In this document: in pieces, positions 18,704-27,154 of the stretch | Numbering within the stretch: position 1 is the first letter of the stretch | How the letters are laid out: each line of letters opens with the position of its first letter | DNA from: Aldehydirespirator sp965116965 | Lineage (GTDB): Bacteria; Actinomycetota; Acidimicrobiia; Acidimicrobiales; Aldehydirespiratoraceae | Assembly: GCA_965116965.1 (NCBI GenBank) | Contig: OZ220743.1 | Span: forward strand, 806,001 to 870,000 | DNA: 64,000 nucleotides | Reading direction: 5' to 3' | Position numbers and translations under genes: made by a program | The notes under the pieces: model-generated | Database searches by the model: none | Told to the model about the DNA's origin: nothing | The model's input: the letters and a program-made list of their open reading frames with translations, nothing else

Positions 18704-19543
18704 TCAGCGGGTGGTGAACACGCCTGCGTCGAACACCACCCGGTCGCCCACCCGGGTCTGGAACAGCGTCGTGTCGCCGTCCACCCACATGTGCACGTCG
18801 AGCCGTTGCCCGGGCAAGACCGGCGCCTTGAAGCGGCCGGCCATCGACCCGAACCGGGACGGGTCGCTGCCGCACAGCGTGTGCAGCAGGGCCCGGCCGG
18901 TCACCCCGAACGTGCACAGCCCGTGCAGGATCGGGGTCTCGAAGCCGGCCATGGCCGAGAACGACGGATCGGAGTGCAGCGGGTTGCGGTCGCCGTTGAG
19001 CCGGTAGAGCAGGGCCTGGTCGGTTCGGGTGTCGTAGCCGGTCACATGGTCGGGCTCGCGGTCGGGCTGCCGCCAGGTGTTGGACGGCCCGCGGTCGCCG
19101 TCCCAGCCCCCCTCCCCGGAGATGAACAGCCCGGCTCGGCTGGTCCACATCGGCTCGCCATCGTGGCTCCGGACATTGGTCTCGAGCACCACCAGCGCAG
19201 CCTTGATCTTGTCGTAGATGGCGGCCACCTGGGCCTGGGCCACCGCCGATCCGGCCGCCGGCAGCTCTTGGTGGAGCTCGATGTGCTGGTCGCCGTGCAG
19301 CAGCGCGGCCAGGTTGAAGTCCCCGTAGTCGGGCATGTTGCCGGCGCCCAGGACCACCGCCTGGGTGGGCAGCGCCCTCTGGGGCGCGCCCCGGGTGTTC
19401 TCGGTGGTGAACTCCAGCTCGAAACCGGTGGGATCCGATGCCCCGGCCCCCACGCCCAGGGCATACAGCAGGCTGTCCGTGGAGGTCCAGTTGATCTCGG
19501 TCTCTTCTCCCACCGCGCCCACGGCATCAGGATTGATGGGCAT
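18704..19543 (-). CDS. MaoC-type double hotdog enoyl-CoA hydratase
   Basis: This 279-residue protein starts at ATG 19543. The C-terminal hotdog half has the R-specific hydratase 2 motif YRLNGDRNPLHSDPSF followed by AGFETPILHGLCTFG, with the catalytic Asp and His. The N-terminal half (INWTSTDSLLYALGVGAGA) is the non-catalytic hotdog, as in peroxisomal MFE-2-like and actinobacterial steroid-degradation hydratases. It should hydrate trans-2-enoyl-CoA in fatty acid or sterol side-chain oxidation. The substrate cannot be inferred from the neighbours. Confidence 0.82.
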   Translation of the reverse strand: MPINPDAVGAVGEETEINWTSTDSLLYALGVGAGASDPTGFELEFTTENTRGAPQRALPTQAVVLGAGNMPDYGDFNLAALLHGDQHIELHQELPAAGSAVAQAQVAAIYDKIKAALVVLETNVRSHDGEPMWTSRAGLFISGEGGWDGDRGPSNTWRQPDREPDHVTGYDTRTDQALLYRLNGDRNPLHSDPSFSAMAGFETPILHGLCTFGVTGRALLHTLCGSDPSRFGSMAGRFKAPVLPGQRLDVHMWVDGDTTLFQTRVGDRVVFDAGVFTTR

Positions 19544-19606
19544 CACACCTCCAGAGTTCGCTGACGGCCACGCTAACGTCCCTAGGCTCTCGCCGACCCG
19601 ACCCAC

Positions 19607-19815
19607 GGCGGTTTCTGGGGTTGGTTGTGTGGATTGGGTGCGTGTAGCCGGCCCGAGTTTCCGGGGGCCGGGCGTATGGCGGTTTCTGGGGTTGGTTGTG
19701 TGGATTGGGTGCGTGTAGCCGGCCCGAGTTTCCGGGGGCCGGGCGTATGGCGGTTTCTGGGGTTGGTTGTGTGGATTGGGTGCGTGTAGCCGGCGCGAGT
19801 TTCCGGGGGCCGGGC
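19607..19815. repeat. Three-copy 71-bp repeat array between divergent genes
   Basis: Near-identical units (GTTTCTGGGGTTGGTTGTGT ... CCCGAGTTTCCGGGGGCC) start at 19611, 19682 and 19753. This is a further variant of the palindromic family with the same length scale. It fills the gap between the divergent MaoC and PhyH-rhodanese genes and ends about 38 bp before the latter's start. Confidence 0.85.
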
Positions 19816-19852
19816 CCACTGCCGTGCTGGCCGGCCGCGTAGGATCGACAGG

Positions 19853-21580
19853 GTGAAATCCGGTCGCGGGGCCGCGTTCCCCTCACGTCAGGACTGCGAT
19901 CTCGACGCGTTCGCGACGCTGGTCGAGCAGCCCACCGATCCGGCCGACTACCCGCTGGCCACACGGATCACCCAGGCCGTCCCCACCTACGACGCGGCCC
20001 CACTGGCCCACGGCCCCACCGGCGACACCGAGCACCGGACTGCGCTGCGGGCCGAGTTGGCGGCAGCCCTCGTCGACGGCCCCGGCATCGTCCTGCTCGA
20101 AGGGGCCGTGCCCCCCGAGGCGGTGGACCGGGCGTCGAGCGTGTTCTGGGACCTGATCGCGGCCCAGCGCGCCCAGGGCGGGCTCGCCGGCGACCACTTC
20201 GCCAAGCCCGGCGCCAACGACCGGGTGTGGAACGCGCTCGAGAAGCTGGCCGTGGCCGACCCCGACGCCTTCATCGACTACCACCGCTCCGACGCGGTGG
20301 CGGTGGCCTGCGAGGCCTGGCTGGGGCCCCGATACCAGCTGACCGAGCAGGTGAACGTGGTCAATCCCGGCGGGGAGGCCCAGCACCCCCACCGCGACTA
20401 CCACATGGGCTTCCTCACCGACGACGAGGCCGAGCAGTTCCCCCTCCAGGCCCACCGGCTGTCGCCGCTGCTCACCCTCCAGGGCGCCATCGCCCACTGT
20501 GACATGGGCACCGAGACCGGCCCCACCATGTACCTGCCCCACTCCCACAAGTACGAGCTGGGCTACCTGGCGTGGCGCCGCCCCGAGTTCATCGAGTACT
20601 TCTCGCAGCACCGGGTGCAGCTGCCGCTGCGCACTGGCGACGCGGTGTTCTTCAGCCCGGCCATGTTCCACGCCGCCGGCCACAACCGCACCGCCGACGT
20701 GCACCGCATCGCCAACCTGCTCCAGATCTCTTCGGCGTTCGGCCGGGCCACTGAGGCCGTGGACCGGGCCCGCATGGTCAACGCCGTGTACCCGACGCTG
20801 CGGGCGCGGGTCGGCTCCGGCCTCGACCGGGCCTCGGCGGCCAACGTGGTGGCGTCCTGCGCCGAGGGCTACGCCTTCCCCACCAACCTCGACCGCGACC
20901 AGCCGGTGGACGGCCTGGCCCCGCCGCCGCAGGCCGACCTGATGAACCGCGCCCTGGACGAGGACTGGCCTCCGGAGCAACTGCGCCAGGAGCTGGACCA
21001 CCACGACGAGCGCCACCGCAGCGCAGTGGGGGAGGACGACTGGTACCGCGTCGCCGATGCGGTCGGCGGTGATGTTGCTGCTCGGTTTGGGGATGCGGTC
21101 GGCGCCGCCGCCGTCGAGCGGGCCGGTGCGGGCACGGCTCTGGTCGGCGGCACCACCGGCGAGGCCGGCCGCCGCCGCACGACGGTGAACGAGCTGCTGG
21201 CCGAGGCCCGCCGCGGGCTGCGTCGATTCGGCCCCGACGAGCTGGCCGCCGCCATGGAGGCTGCTCCGGACGAGCCGCCGCTGGTGATCGACATCCGCGA
21301 CCGCGACGACCGGGAGCGCACCGGCATGATCCCCGGCTCGGTCAGCATCCCGCTGCTGGTCCTGGAGTGGCGCTGCGATCCCACCTCGGGCCACTCGCAC
21401 CCCGCGGTGCGCTCGCTCGACCAGCCCGTGGTGACGGTGTGCAACGAGGGTTACACGTCGAGCTTCGCGGCTGCCTCCCTGAAGCGTCTCGGTTTCGGGC
21501 GGGCAGCCGACCTGGAGGGCGGCGTCGAGGGCTGGGCCGCAGCCGGCCTGCCGCTCGTCCAAACCCCACGCCCGGCCTAG
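19853..21580 (+). CDS. Phytanoyl-CoA dioxygenase-like protein fused to a rhodanese domain
   Basis: This 575-residue protein starts with GTG at 19853. Residues about 60-330 match the PhyH Fe(II)/2-oxoglutarate oxygenase fold: HPHRDYHMGF gives the HxD pair and FHAAGHNRTADVHRI the distal His and Arg. Residues about 455-570 form a rhodanese domain (PPLVIDIRDRDDRERTGMIPG) with an active-site-like Cys in VCNEGYTSS. A cytosolic hydroxylase with a sulfur-transfer or thiol-sensing domain is suggested; its substrate is unknown. The TAG stop is part of the CTAG end of the MITE-like element at 21577. Confidence 0.78.
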   Translation: MKSGRGAAFPSRQDCDLDAFATLVEQPTDPADYPLATRITQAVPTYDAAPLAHGPTGDTEHRTALRAELAAALVDGPGIVLLEGAVPPEAVDRASSVFWDLIAAQRAQGGLAGDHFAKPGANDRVWNALEKLAVADPDAFIDYHRSDAVAVACEAWLGPRYQLTEQVNVVNPGGEAQHPHRDYHMGFLTDDEAEQFPLQAHRLSPLLTLQGAIAHCDMGTETGPTMYLPHSHKYELGYLAWRRPEFIEYFSQHRVQLPLRTGDAVFFSPAMFHAAGHNRTADVHRIANLLQISSAFGRATEAVDRARMVNAVYPTLRARVGSGLDRASAANVVASCAEGYAFPTNLDRDQPVDGLAPPPQADLMNRALDEDWPPEQLRQELDHHDERHRSAVGEDDWYRVADAVGGDVAARFGDAVGAAAVERAGAGTALVGGTTGEAGRRRTTVNELLAEARRGLRRFGPDELAAAMEAAPDEPPLVIDIRDRDDRERTGMIPGSVSIPLLVLEWRCDPTSGHSHPAVRSLDQPVVTVCNEGYTSSFAAASLKRLGFGRAADLEGGVEGWAAAGLPLVQTPRPA

Positions 21581-21717
21581 TGTCCTGAGTCGCAAGTTCA
21601 AGCGGCTTGTTCAGACCTCCGTGAAGTCTCGGGTTGGTTCTGTGCGCTCAGTCCACACAAACCGCCCAAGAAAACTGGCGGCGACATCTGCAATGGATTC
21701 CTGACTCAGGACACTAG
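21577..21717. mobile_element. MITE-like element type A, second copy
   Basis: This is 141 bp with the same perfect 15-bp inverted ends as 17172-17312 and only a few internal substitutions. The left CTAG provides the stop codon of the PhyH-rhodanese gene. No type B partner is present here, so type A can exist alone. Confidence 0.85.
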
Positions 21718-21759
21718 CCCCTTCTCCGGCCCCCAGCGGTCCGGCGGCCTCGCCAGCGG

Positions 21760-21814
21760 ATTCTCGGTTGGGTCTTGGGTGTTGTGTGCCCATAACCGAC
21801 CCGAGATCTTGCGG
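21760..21814. repeat. Single palindromic TTCTCGGTTGGG...CCCGAGATCTTG element
   Basis: A solitary family member with core GTCTTGGGTGTTGTGTGCCC, located just downstream of the VWA gene stop and next to a MITE-like element, between convergent genes. Confidence 0.65.
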
Positions 21815-21829
21815 CAGGGGCCCTGCGGG

Positions 21830-23908
21830 CTAGCGGCGGGCGTGGACCAGGCTGCGCTTGTGCTCCACGAAGTCCACCAGCACGTAGTCGCCGAGGTTCT
21901 CGTTGGTGGTGAAGAACGCCCGGCCGCCGTTCAGCTCGGTGATGCGCTCGACGAAGTTCGTCAGATACGACGTGGCGTCCAGCATGAACGTGTTGATCCG
22001 GATGCCGTCGCGGGTGCACCTGCCCACCTCGGCCAGGGTCAGCTCGACGGTCTCGCGGGTGGGCGGGTAGCTGAAGAAGGGCCGCCCCGACGCGGTGATG
22101 TGGGCGGTGGGCTCGCCGTCGGTGATCATGATGATCTGCTTGGTGCCGGTCTGGCGGTTGAGCATGCGGCGGGCGAGCATGAACCCGTGCTGCATGTTGG
22201 TGCCGTAGACGTAGTCCCACGACACCTCGGGCAGCTTCTCGGGACGGAACTCCCGGGCGACCTCGCTGAACGACACCAGCCCCAGGTAATCCCGCGGGTA
22301 CTGGCTCGAGATCAGCGAGTGCAGCGCCATGGCCACCTTCTTGGCCGGCAGGAAGTTGTTGCGCATGGGCATCGACAGCGACAGGTCGAGCATCAGCACG
22401 GTGGCCGAGCGGACCTGCTGCTCGGTTCGCTCCACCTCGAAGTCGTCGGGATGGAGTTGCACGGGCACGCCGCCCCCGGTGCGGGTGACGGCGTTGCGGA
22501 TGGTGCGGCCGATGTGCAGGTTGAACGGGTCGCCGTAGGTGTAGGCCTTGGTGTCGGGCTCCCGCTCGTGGCCGAGACCGCTGCGCCCGGTGGCGTGGCG
22601 GCCGAACTTGTCGGCGTCGAGCCGGGCGAACAGGTCCCGCAGGGCGCCCTGGCCGATCTTGCGGATGGCACGGGGAGTCAGGTCGAAGCGCCCCTCGCGG
22701 TTCTCGATCAGGCCGGCCTCCTCCAGCATGCGGGCCACTTCGGCCATCCGCTCGAGGCTCTCGGCCGCGTCGTCGCCCAGCAGGCGGCGGACGGCCTCGG
22801 TGTCGGCCTCGGCGAGAGCCCCGGGGCTGGCCGAGCCTCGTAGCAGGTTCTCGAGCTGGTCGATGTCACCCAGCTCGGCCAGCATGTCGGCGGCCTGGCT
22901 GAAGTCGAGGGGGTCGACGCCGCCGAAGTCGTAGCGCCGGTCCCAGCCGAGGTCACCGAACTCGTTGCGCAGGTGCTGGGCCAGCTCGTTGACCTGCCAG
23001 TTGAGGTCCATGTCGGCCAGCAGCTGGTCGGACAGCTGCTGGAGCTGGTCGCGCTGGGGTGGCGTCATCGAGTTGAGCAGGGCCTGGGCGGCGGCCATGC
23101 GGCGGGCCATCGCCTCCAGCAGCTCGTCGAGGGTCTTGGGGTTCTCACCGAAGAAGTCGCCGTAGCGCTCCATGAACCCCTCGAAGTCGGGCTCCTCCCC
23201 CCGGGCCCGCTGGGCCAGCATGGCGTTGAGCTCGGCCAGCATGTCCTTGAGCCGCTGCATCTCCTCCGATGTCGAGCCGCTGCCGTCGCCGGTGGCGTCG
23301 TCGACCGCGCCCGCCATCCGGTCGAGGAACTGCTGCATGAGCTGCTCCCGCAGGCGCTCGGCCAGCTCGGCGAACTGCTCGCGGGCCTCGTCGCTCTCGA
23401 AGTCGTAGTTGTCGAGGGCCTTGAACTGGCCGGCGAGGTCGGGGGGCATCATGTCGAGGTGGGCGTTCTTGGTGGCCGCGGTCTGGGCGGTGAGATCGGC
23501 CCGGCGCTCGTCGCCGGTGGCCCGGGCCTGGGCCGCGGCCATGTCGAGGTCGTCGAGGGCCCGGCGCTCGGTGCGGTCCACGTCCCGCAGGTCCTCGGCG
23601 ATGTCGTCGTAGACGCCGCCGAGGTCGTGCTGCTCCAGTAGCTCGCGGCGCCGCTCCCGGAGGCGCTCGAGCATGTCGCGGAGACCCTCGAGCTGGTGTC
23701 CCGAGCGGTCGCGGAAGCCCTCGGCCATGAGGCGGCGCAGGGCGCTGGCCAGGTCGCCGTGGTAGAGCAGATCGTCGGCGAGCTCGTCGAAGATGTGGTC
23801 GGCGTCGAGGTCGAAGCCGGCCTGGGCGCCGTCCCAGCGCGAGTAGGCGAAGTGGGCGGGCTCGGGCTGCGCCCGCAGACGTAGGCGCCGGCGCTTGCGC
23901 AGAGCCAT
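21830..23908 (-). CDS. VWA-domain protein, magnesium chelatase ChlD-like partner of MoxR
   Basis: This 692-residue protein has a long, mostly helical N-terminal part (about 1-470; repeated Leu/Glu/Arg-rich segments) and a C-terminal von Willebrand A domain at about 480-680. The MIDAS motif is LMLDLSLSMPM (DxSxS), with later TNMQHG and ITDGEPTAH supplying the Thr and Asp positions. Such proteins work with MoxR-type ATPases in metal insertion or protein remodelling. The MoxR gene at 15463 is the obvious candidate partner. The start is ATG at 23908, immediately beside the 45-bp repeat array. Confidence 0.78.
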   Translation of the reverse strand: MALRKRRRLRLRAQPEPAHFAYSRWDGAQAGFDLDADHIFDELADDLLYHGDLASALRRLMAEGFRDRSGHQLEGLRDMLERLRERRRELLEQHDLGGVYDDIAEDLRDVDRTERRALDDLDMAAAQARATGDERRADLTAQTAATKNAHLDMMPPDLAGQFKALDNYDFESDEAREQFAELAERLREQLMQQFLDRMAGAVDDATGDGSGSTSEEMQRLKDMLAELNAMLAQRARGEEPDFEGFMERYGDFFGENPKTLDELLEAMARRMAAAQALLNSMTPPQRDQLQQLSDQLLADMDLNWQVNELAQHLRNEFGDLGWDRRYDFGGVDPLDFSQAADMLAELGDIDQLENLLRGSASPGALAEADTEAVRRLLGDDAAESLERMAEVARMLEEAGLIENREGRFDLTPRAIRKIGQGALRDLFARLDADKFGRHATGRSGLGHEREPDTKAYTYGDPFNLHIGRTIRNAVTRTGGGVPVQLHPDDFEVERTEQQVRSATVLMLDLSLSMPMRNNFLPAKKVAMALHSLISSQYPRDYLGLVSFSEVAREFRPEKLPEVSWDYVYGTNMQHGFMLARRMLNRQTGTKQIIMITDGEPTAHITASGRPFFSYPPTRETVELTLAEVGRCTRDGIRINTFMLDATSYLTNFVERITELNGGRAFFTTNENLGDYVLVDFVEHKRSLVHARR

Positions 23909-23929
23909 GCCCCGACCCTACCCGGGCCC

Positions 23930-24245
23930 GAGCGGCCCGGTGAGTGCAGCGAACAGGAGCGGGAGACCCGGGCCCGAGCGGCCCGGTGAGCGCAGCGGAC
24001 GAACGCGGGTTGCGTGGTCCGGGCGGCCCGGTGAGCGCAGCGGACGAACGCGGGTTGCGTGGTCCGGGCGGCCCGGTGAGCGCAGCGGACGAACGCGGGT
24101 TGCGTGGTCCGGGCGGCCCGGTGAGCGCAGCGGACGAACGCGGGTTGCGTGGTCCGGGCGGCCCGGTGAGCGCAGCGGACGAACGCGGGTTGCGTGGTCC
24201 GGGCGGCCCGGTGAGCGCAGCGGACGAACGCGGGTTGCGTGGCCC
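23930..24245. repeat. 45-bp tandem array, about six copies, with a leading GAGCGGCCC repeat
   Basis: Copies of a 45-bp unit (TCCGGGCGGCCCGGTGAGCG then CAGCGGACGAACGCGGGTTG) recur from about 23969 to 24245. The stretch from 23930 carries the related GTGAGTGCAGCGAACAGGAG form. Because 45 is divisible by three, all frames stay open and show 15-residue periodic peptides, but nothing indicates translation. This is the content of the roughly 370-bp gap between the VWA gene and the VapC gene. Confidence 0.8.
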
Positions 24246-24275
24246 GAGCGCCCCTGCCGGCTCTGTCGCCGGGGG

Positions 24276-24662
24276 TCATGCCGGATGAATGCGGACGTCC
24301 TCGGCGTGCTGAGCCAGTGCGCGGAGGTCTTCGAGATCGCCGGTGAGTACAGTCCCGCCGGGCTCGGCCATGGCCACTACGAGCGCGTCCACCGCTGACC
24401 CGCGGCCGGCCAACGCCCTCAGCGTGCCGGCGCGCCGGGCGACGGCCTCGGGCACTTCCTGCGTCTTGGTGCAGGCCTTGAGGAACCGGTTCACGGCGGC
24501 GTCGGTGCGAGGGCGACCCGACAACGACTCGGCCAGCACGACCGTTGGAACGACCGGCGGCCAGATCCCGTCCCGTTCGAAGACCTCGATGAGTGCCGCG
24601 GTCCGAGGATTCGGCCGGGCGAGCCGGCTGAGTCCGCCAGAATCGAGAACCAGCCGGGTCAC
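24276..24662 (-). CDS. vapC: PIN-domain toxin, VapC-like
   Basis: This 128-residue protein carries PIN acidic residues at Asp7 (LVLDSGGLSRL), Glu45 (VVLAESLSG), Asp92 (SAVDALVVAMA) and Asp109 (LTGDLEDLRAL). It should act as a ribonuclease toxin neutralised by the ribbon-helix-helix-type protein encoded directly upstream, with which it overlaps by 4 bp. It is clearly different in sequence from the VapC at 4767. Confidence 0.85.
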   Translation of the reverse strand: MTRLVLDSGGLSRLARPNPRTAALIEVFERDGIWPPVVPTVVLAESLSGRPRTDAAVNRFLKACTKTQEVPEAVARRAGTLRALAGRGSAVDALVVAMAEPGGTVLTGDLEDLRALAQHAEDVRIHPA

Positions 24663-24976
24663 AAGTCGAGGTCCACGCCGCCGGACCGGCCGGTCCGGCT
24701 GACAGTGCGGTCCTCCACTTCGTGGTAGGGGTCGAACGAGCGCTCACCGGCCCGGCGGACATCCTGGGAGAGCCTCTCGGCCCATTCGTAGTCCTCTGCG
24801 GAAGGCTCGCCGAAATGATCGACGATCGCGGCGGCATAGCGGAGCGCCTCCTCGATGGCCTCGCGCCGCCCGAGTTCTCGTCTCACCGCGTCTTGCAGCA
24901 GCCTCGACGCGGGGAGTTCGTGCTTCTTCAGCGCCTCGTAGAGATCGTCGGGCAGATAGAGCTGAACCCGTGGCAT
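24659..24976 (-). CDS. Antitoxin, ribbon-helix-helix type
   Basis: This 105-residue protein starts at ATG 24976. The N-terminus VQLYLPDDLYEALKKHELP followed by ASRLLQDAVRRELG has the strand-helix-helix pattern of RHH/CopG antitoxins. The acidic C-terminal half would wrap the PIN toxin. An upstream in-frame ATG (MGAPDYAYSRR) exists but gives an unlikely extension. An imperfect palindrome ACTATACGCATAGT at 24983-24996, immediately upstream, is a candidate operator and -10 region. Confidence 0.78.
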   Translation of the reverse strand: MPRVQLYLPDDLYEALKKHELPASRLLQDAVRRELGRREAIEEALRYAAAIVDHFGEPSAEDYEWAERLSQDVRRAGERSFDPYHEVEDRTVSRTGRSGGVDLDL

Positions 24977-24982
24977 ACGCCT

Positions 24983-24996
24983 ACTATACGCATAGT
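24983..24996 (-). promoter_or_regulatory. Candidate operator of the second VapBC pair
   Basis: ACTATACGCATAGT is nearly self-complementary and lies seven bases before the antitoxin ATG on the minus strand. Its AT-rich hexamers could be the -10 region, so repressor binding would block the promoter. This is assigned by position and symmetry only. Confidence 0.4.
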
Positions 24997-25156
24997 CCGG
25001 TGCGCCCATGCACGGGTTGCAGTACCAAGCAACGGTAAGGCCCCGTGCCGACTTGACCGGCGCCGTTGTGAGCGAACAGTCGGCGCTGCCCGTGCCGGTG
25101 GGAGTGCGGCCTCCCCGGGTGATTGACCTCAATGGCGTGCGCTAGTCTCAAGAGCG

Positions 25157-27148
25157 ATGTCTGGCTTGTTGAGGTTCTGTTCGCGGTGCCTGCGGGCCGT
25201 GAGGAGCTTGTTCCTGTGGCGGATTTGTTGGTTGGTGGCCTTGGTCGCGGTGGGGTGCGCGTCGGCGCCGTCTGGGTCTGTGGTGGTGACCTCTGAGGGT
25301 GGCGACGACGGCGGGGCGCCCGCAGGCGAGGTTGTGGAGCCGGTCGCTTCGGACGGCGGCGGGATGCCGGTGGGCGCGACCCGCGATGAGGCGACGCCGG
25401 TGGGCGGGGCTCGGGGCGGGTTGGTGTCCGATGCCGGCGGGGTGTTCGCGGTGGTCGAGGCGGATGTGGTGTCTGCTGGGGAGATGGTGATCACTGTTGA
25501 TGCCGGCGGCGGAGTGCTGGTCTTGGTGTCGGCGGGGATCGAGTCGTTGACGGTGCGCTGGATAGAGTCGTTCGCTCCCGATGCGGCCGGGTTCCGGTTG
25601 CGCTGGCGCGAGCGCCCCGTCGGAGAAGGCGAGGAACTGGCGTGGTCGAGCGTGGATCTGGACGCGTCGGTGCGCTCCTACACCATTGACGGGCTCGCGG
25701 CGGGGACCCGCTACCGGCTGCGGGTGACCGCGCTTGACGAGGACGGCCGCGAGGGCGACTCCGCGGTGGCGGGCTTCGAGACGCTCGCCCCGCCGGTGCG
25801 TGACCTCACGGGCGCCGCCGTCGCCCACGACGCGGTCCGGTTGAGCTGGGACGGCCCCGCGGGCTGGTCACCGGTCGGTTATGTGCTCCAGTGGCGCCGG
25901 CAGGGCTCCGATGAGTTCCTGGGCCGTATGGAGCTGCCGCCGGGGCGGCGCAGCCAGACCGTGGAAGGCATCACCGGCGGCGTCAAGTACGTGTTCCGCA
26001 TCACGGCGCGCACCTCCACGGGCTGGCAGAGCAGACCCGCCTCCATCGGCGTCACCCCACCGGCCGCCCCCGACAGCGACCTAACCCTGGAAGTCAGCGT
26101 CCCGGGCTACTGCCTCGCCTACGAGGGCCACCGCGAGGGCACCATGCGCTTCAACCCCGACACCGAACTCTGGGAGAACGTCTACCAGCGCACCCTCGTG
26201 GCCGCGGTGCCGCTGCAATGGCGCATCACCGGCGGCAAGGCCCCCTACACCCTCACCGTGGCCGGAACCCAACACACCGGCGCCAGCGGCGCCACCGAGG
26301 TCACCTGCGCCCGGGCGGGCCTCGACTTGATGGACCTCCCCAGCCACGAGACCAACGTCATCGAGGCCGGACCCAAGACCCTCACCATCGAGGCCACAGA
26401 CGCCACCGGCGACACCACCACCAGAACCGCCACCATCGAGATCATCGAACGGGCCGACACCGCCAGCGACTGGCCCGAAGGCCCCTACCTCGAACCCGGC
26501 CAGACCTACCACATGTTCGATCTGTTCATCGAGATCCCCGAAGGAACCCGCGTCGCCTACGTGGGCTCCGACTCGACGGAGTACGCCACCTACGAGGCGT
26601 TCATCCAACCCGTTGAAGGGTCACGCACCACCGATCTGCTTGTCCATGCGTCTACCGGTGAAGAAGCACCCGAGGACCTCAGCCGCAGCGTTTATAGAGA
26701 TGTGTACGGAACAGGCGGGATCAACCTCGACCTCGGGGCGTCGCCCACCGACGCCGAGAACGCGTTCTGGGACCGGTTCCTGGCCCACATCCGCCTCACG
26801 CCGTTCCCCGAGGGCGACCTGCGAAACGAGGAGCCGCCCCCTTTATCCCCTAGCGGCGGCCGCGGCACCCGGCAGCCGCCCAACACGCTGCCGCAGTGCA
26901 GCGACGACGGCACCACCCTGATGGACTTCACAGGGGATCGGTGGCGGCCCTACGGGCGGGTTCCCGGCACCACCCCGGTGCTCCACGGCCTGTCCTGCGA
27001 CCGGAAGGTGGCGGCGCACCCGTCGCTTCTGGTCGGGGATCCGATCACCGTGTGCGTGGAGGGCAGCGCCAGTCCCGAAGCCGGCCACCTGAGCCGCTGT
27101 GTCACTCACGTCTATAACTCCCGAAGTTTGGGTCGCGTTGGAGGCTGA
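25157..27148 (+). CDS. Secreted protein with two fibronectin type III domains, first copy of a tandem duplication
   Basis: This 663-residue protein has an N-terminal signal (FLWRICWLVALVAVGC) with a possible lipobox Cys. FN3 domains lie at about 120-215 (SLTVRWIESFAPDAAGFRLRW) and 215-305 (AVRLSWDGPAGWSPVGYVLQW). An Ig-like or carboxypeptidase-regulatory-like segment follows at about 310-430. It is 1998 bp from, and almost identical over the first 1300 bp to, the next gene. The segment 26455-26750 differs strongly between copies. It ends soon after ITVCVEGSASPEAG, where the second copy goes on into a protease domain, so it looks like a truncated duplicate that keeps an open frame. Confidence 0.7.
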   Translation: MSGLLRFCSRCLRAVRSLFLWRICWLVALVAVGCASAPSGSVVVTSEGGDDGGAPAGEVVEPVASDGGGMPVGATRDEATPVGGARGGLVSDAGGVFAVVEADVVSAGEMVITVDAGGGVLVLVSAGIESLTVRWIESFAPDAAGFRLRWRERPVGEGEELAWSSVDLDASVRSYTIDGLAAGTRYRLRVTALDEDGREGDSAVAGFETLAPPVRDLTGAAVAHDAVRLSWDGPAGWSPVGYVLQWRRQGSDEFLGRMELPPGRRSQTVEGITGGVKYVFRITARTSTGWQSRPASIGVTPPAAPDSDLTLEVSVPGYCLAYEGHREGTMRFNPDTELWENVYQRTLVAAVPLQWRITGGKAPYTLTVAGTQHTGASGATEVTCARAGLDLMDLPSHETNVIEAGPKTLTIEATDATGDTTTRTATIEIIERADTASDWPEGPYLEPGQTYHMFDLFIEIPEGTRVAYVGSDSTEYATYEAFIQPVEGSRTTDLLVHASTGEEAPEDLSRSVYRDVYGTGGINLDLGASPTDAENAFWDRFLAHIRLTPFPEGDLRNEEPPPLSPSGGRGTRQPPNTLPQCSDDGTTLMDFTGDRWRPYGRVPGTTPVLHGLSCDRKVAAHPSLLVGDPITVCVEGSASPEAGHLSRCVTHVYNSRSLGRVGG

Positions 27149-27154
27149 AGAGCG

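Noticed and set aside
23944..24288. Protein made of 15-residue repeats (plus strand) or of TTQPAFVRCAHRAAR-like repeats (minus strand)
   Set aside because: Any array with a 45-bp period and no stops will do this; there is no ribosome site or non-repeat domain.
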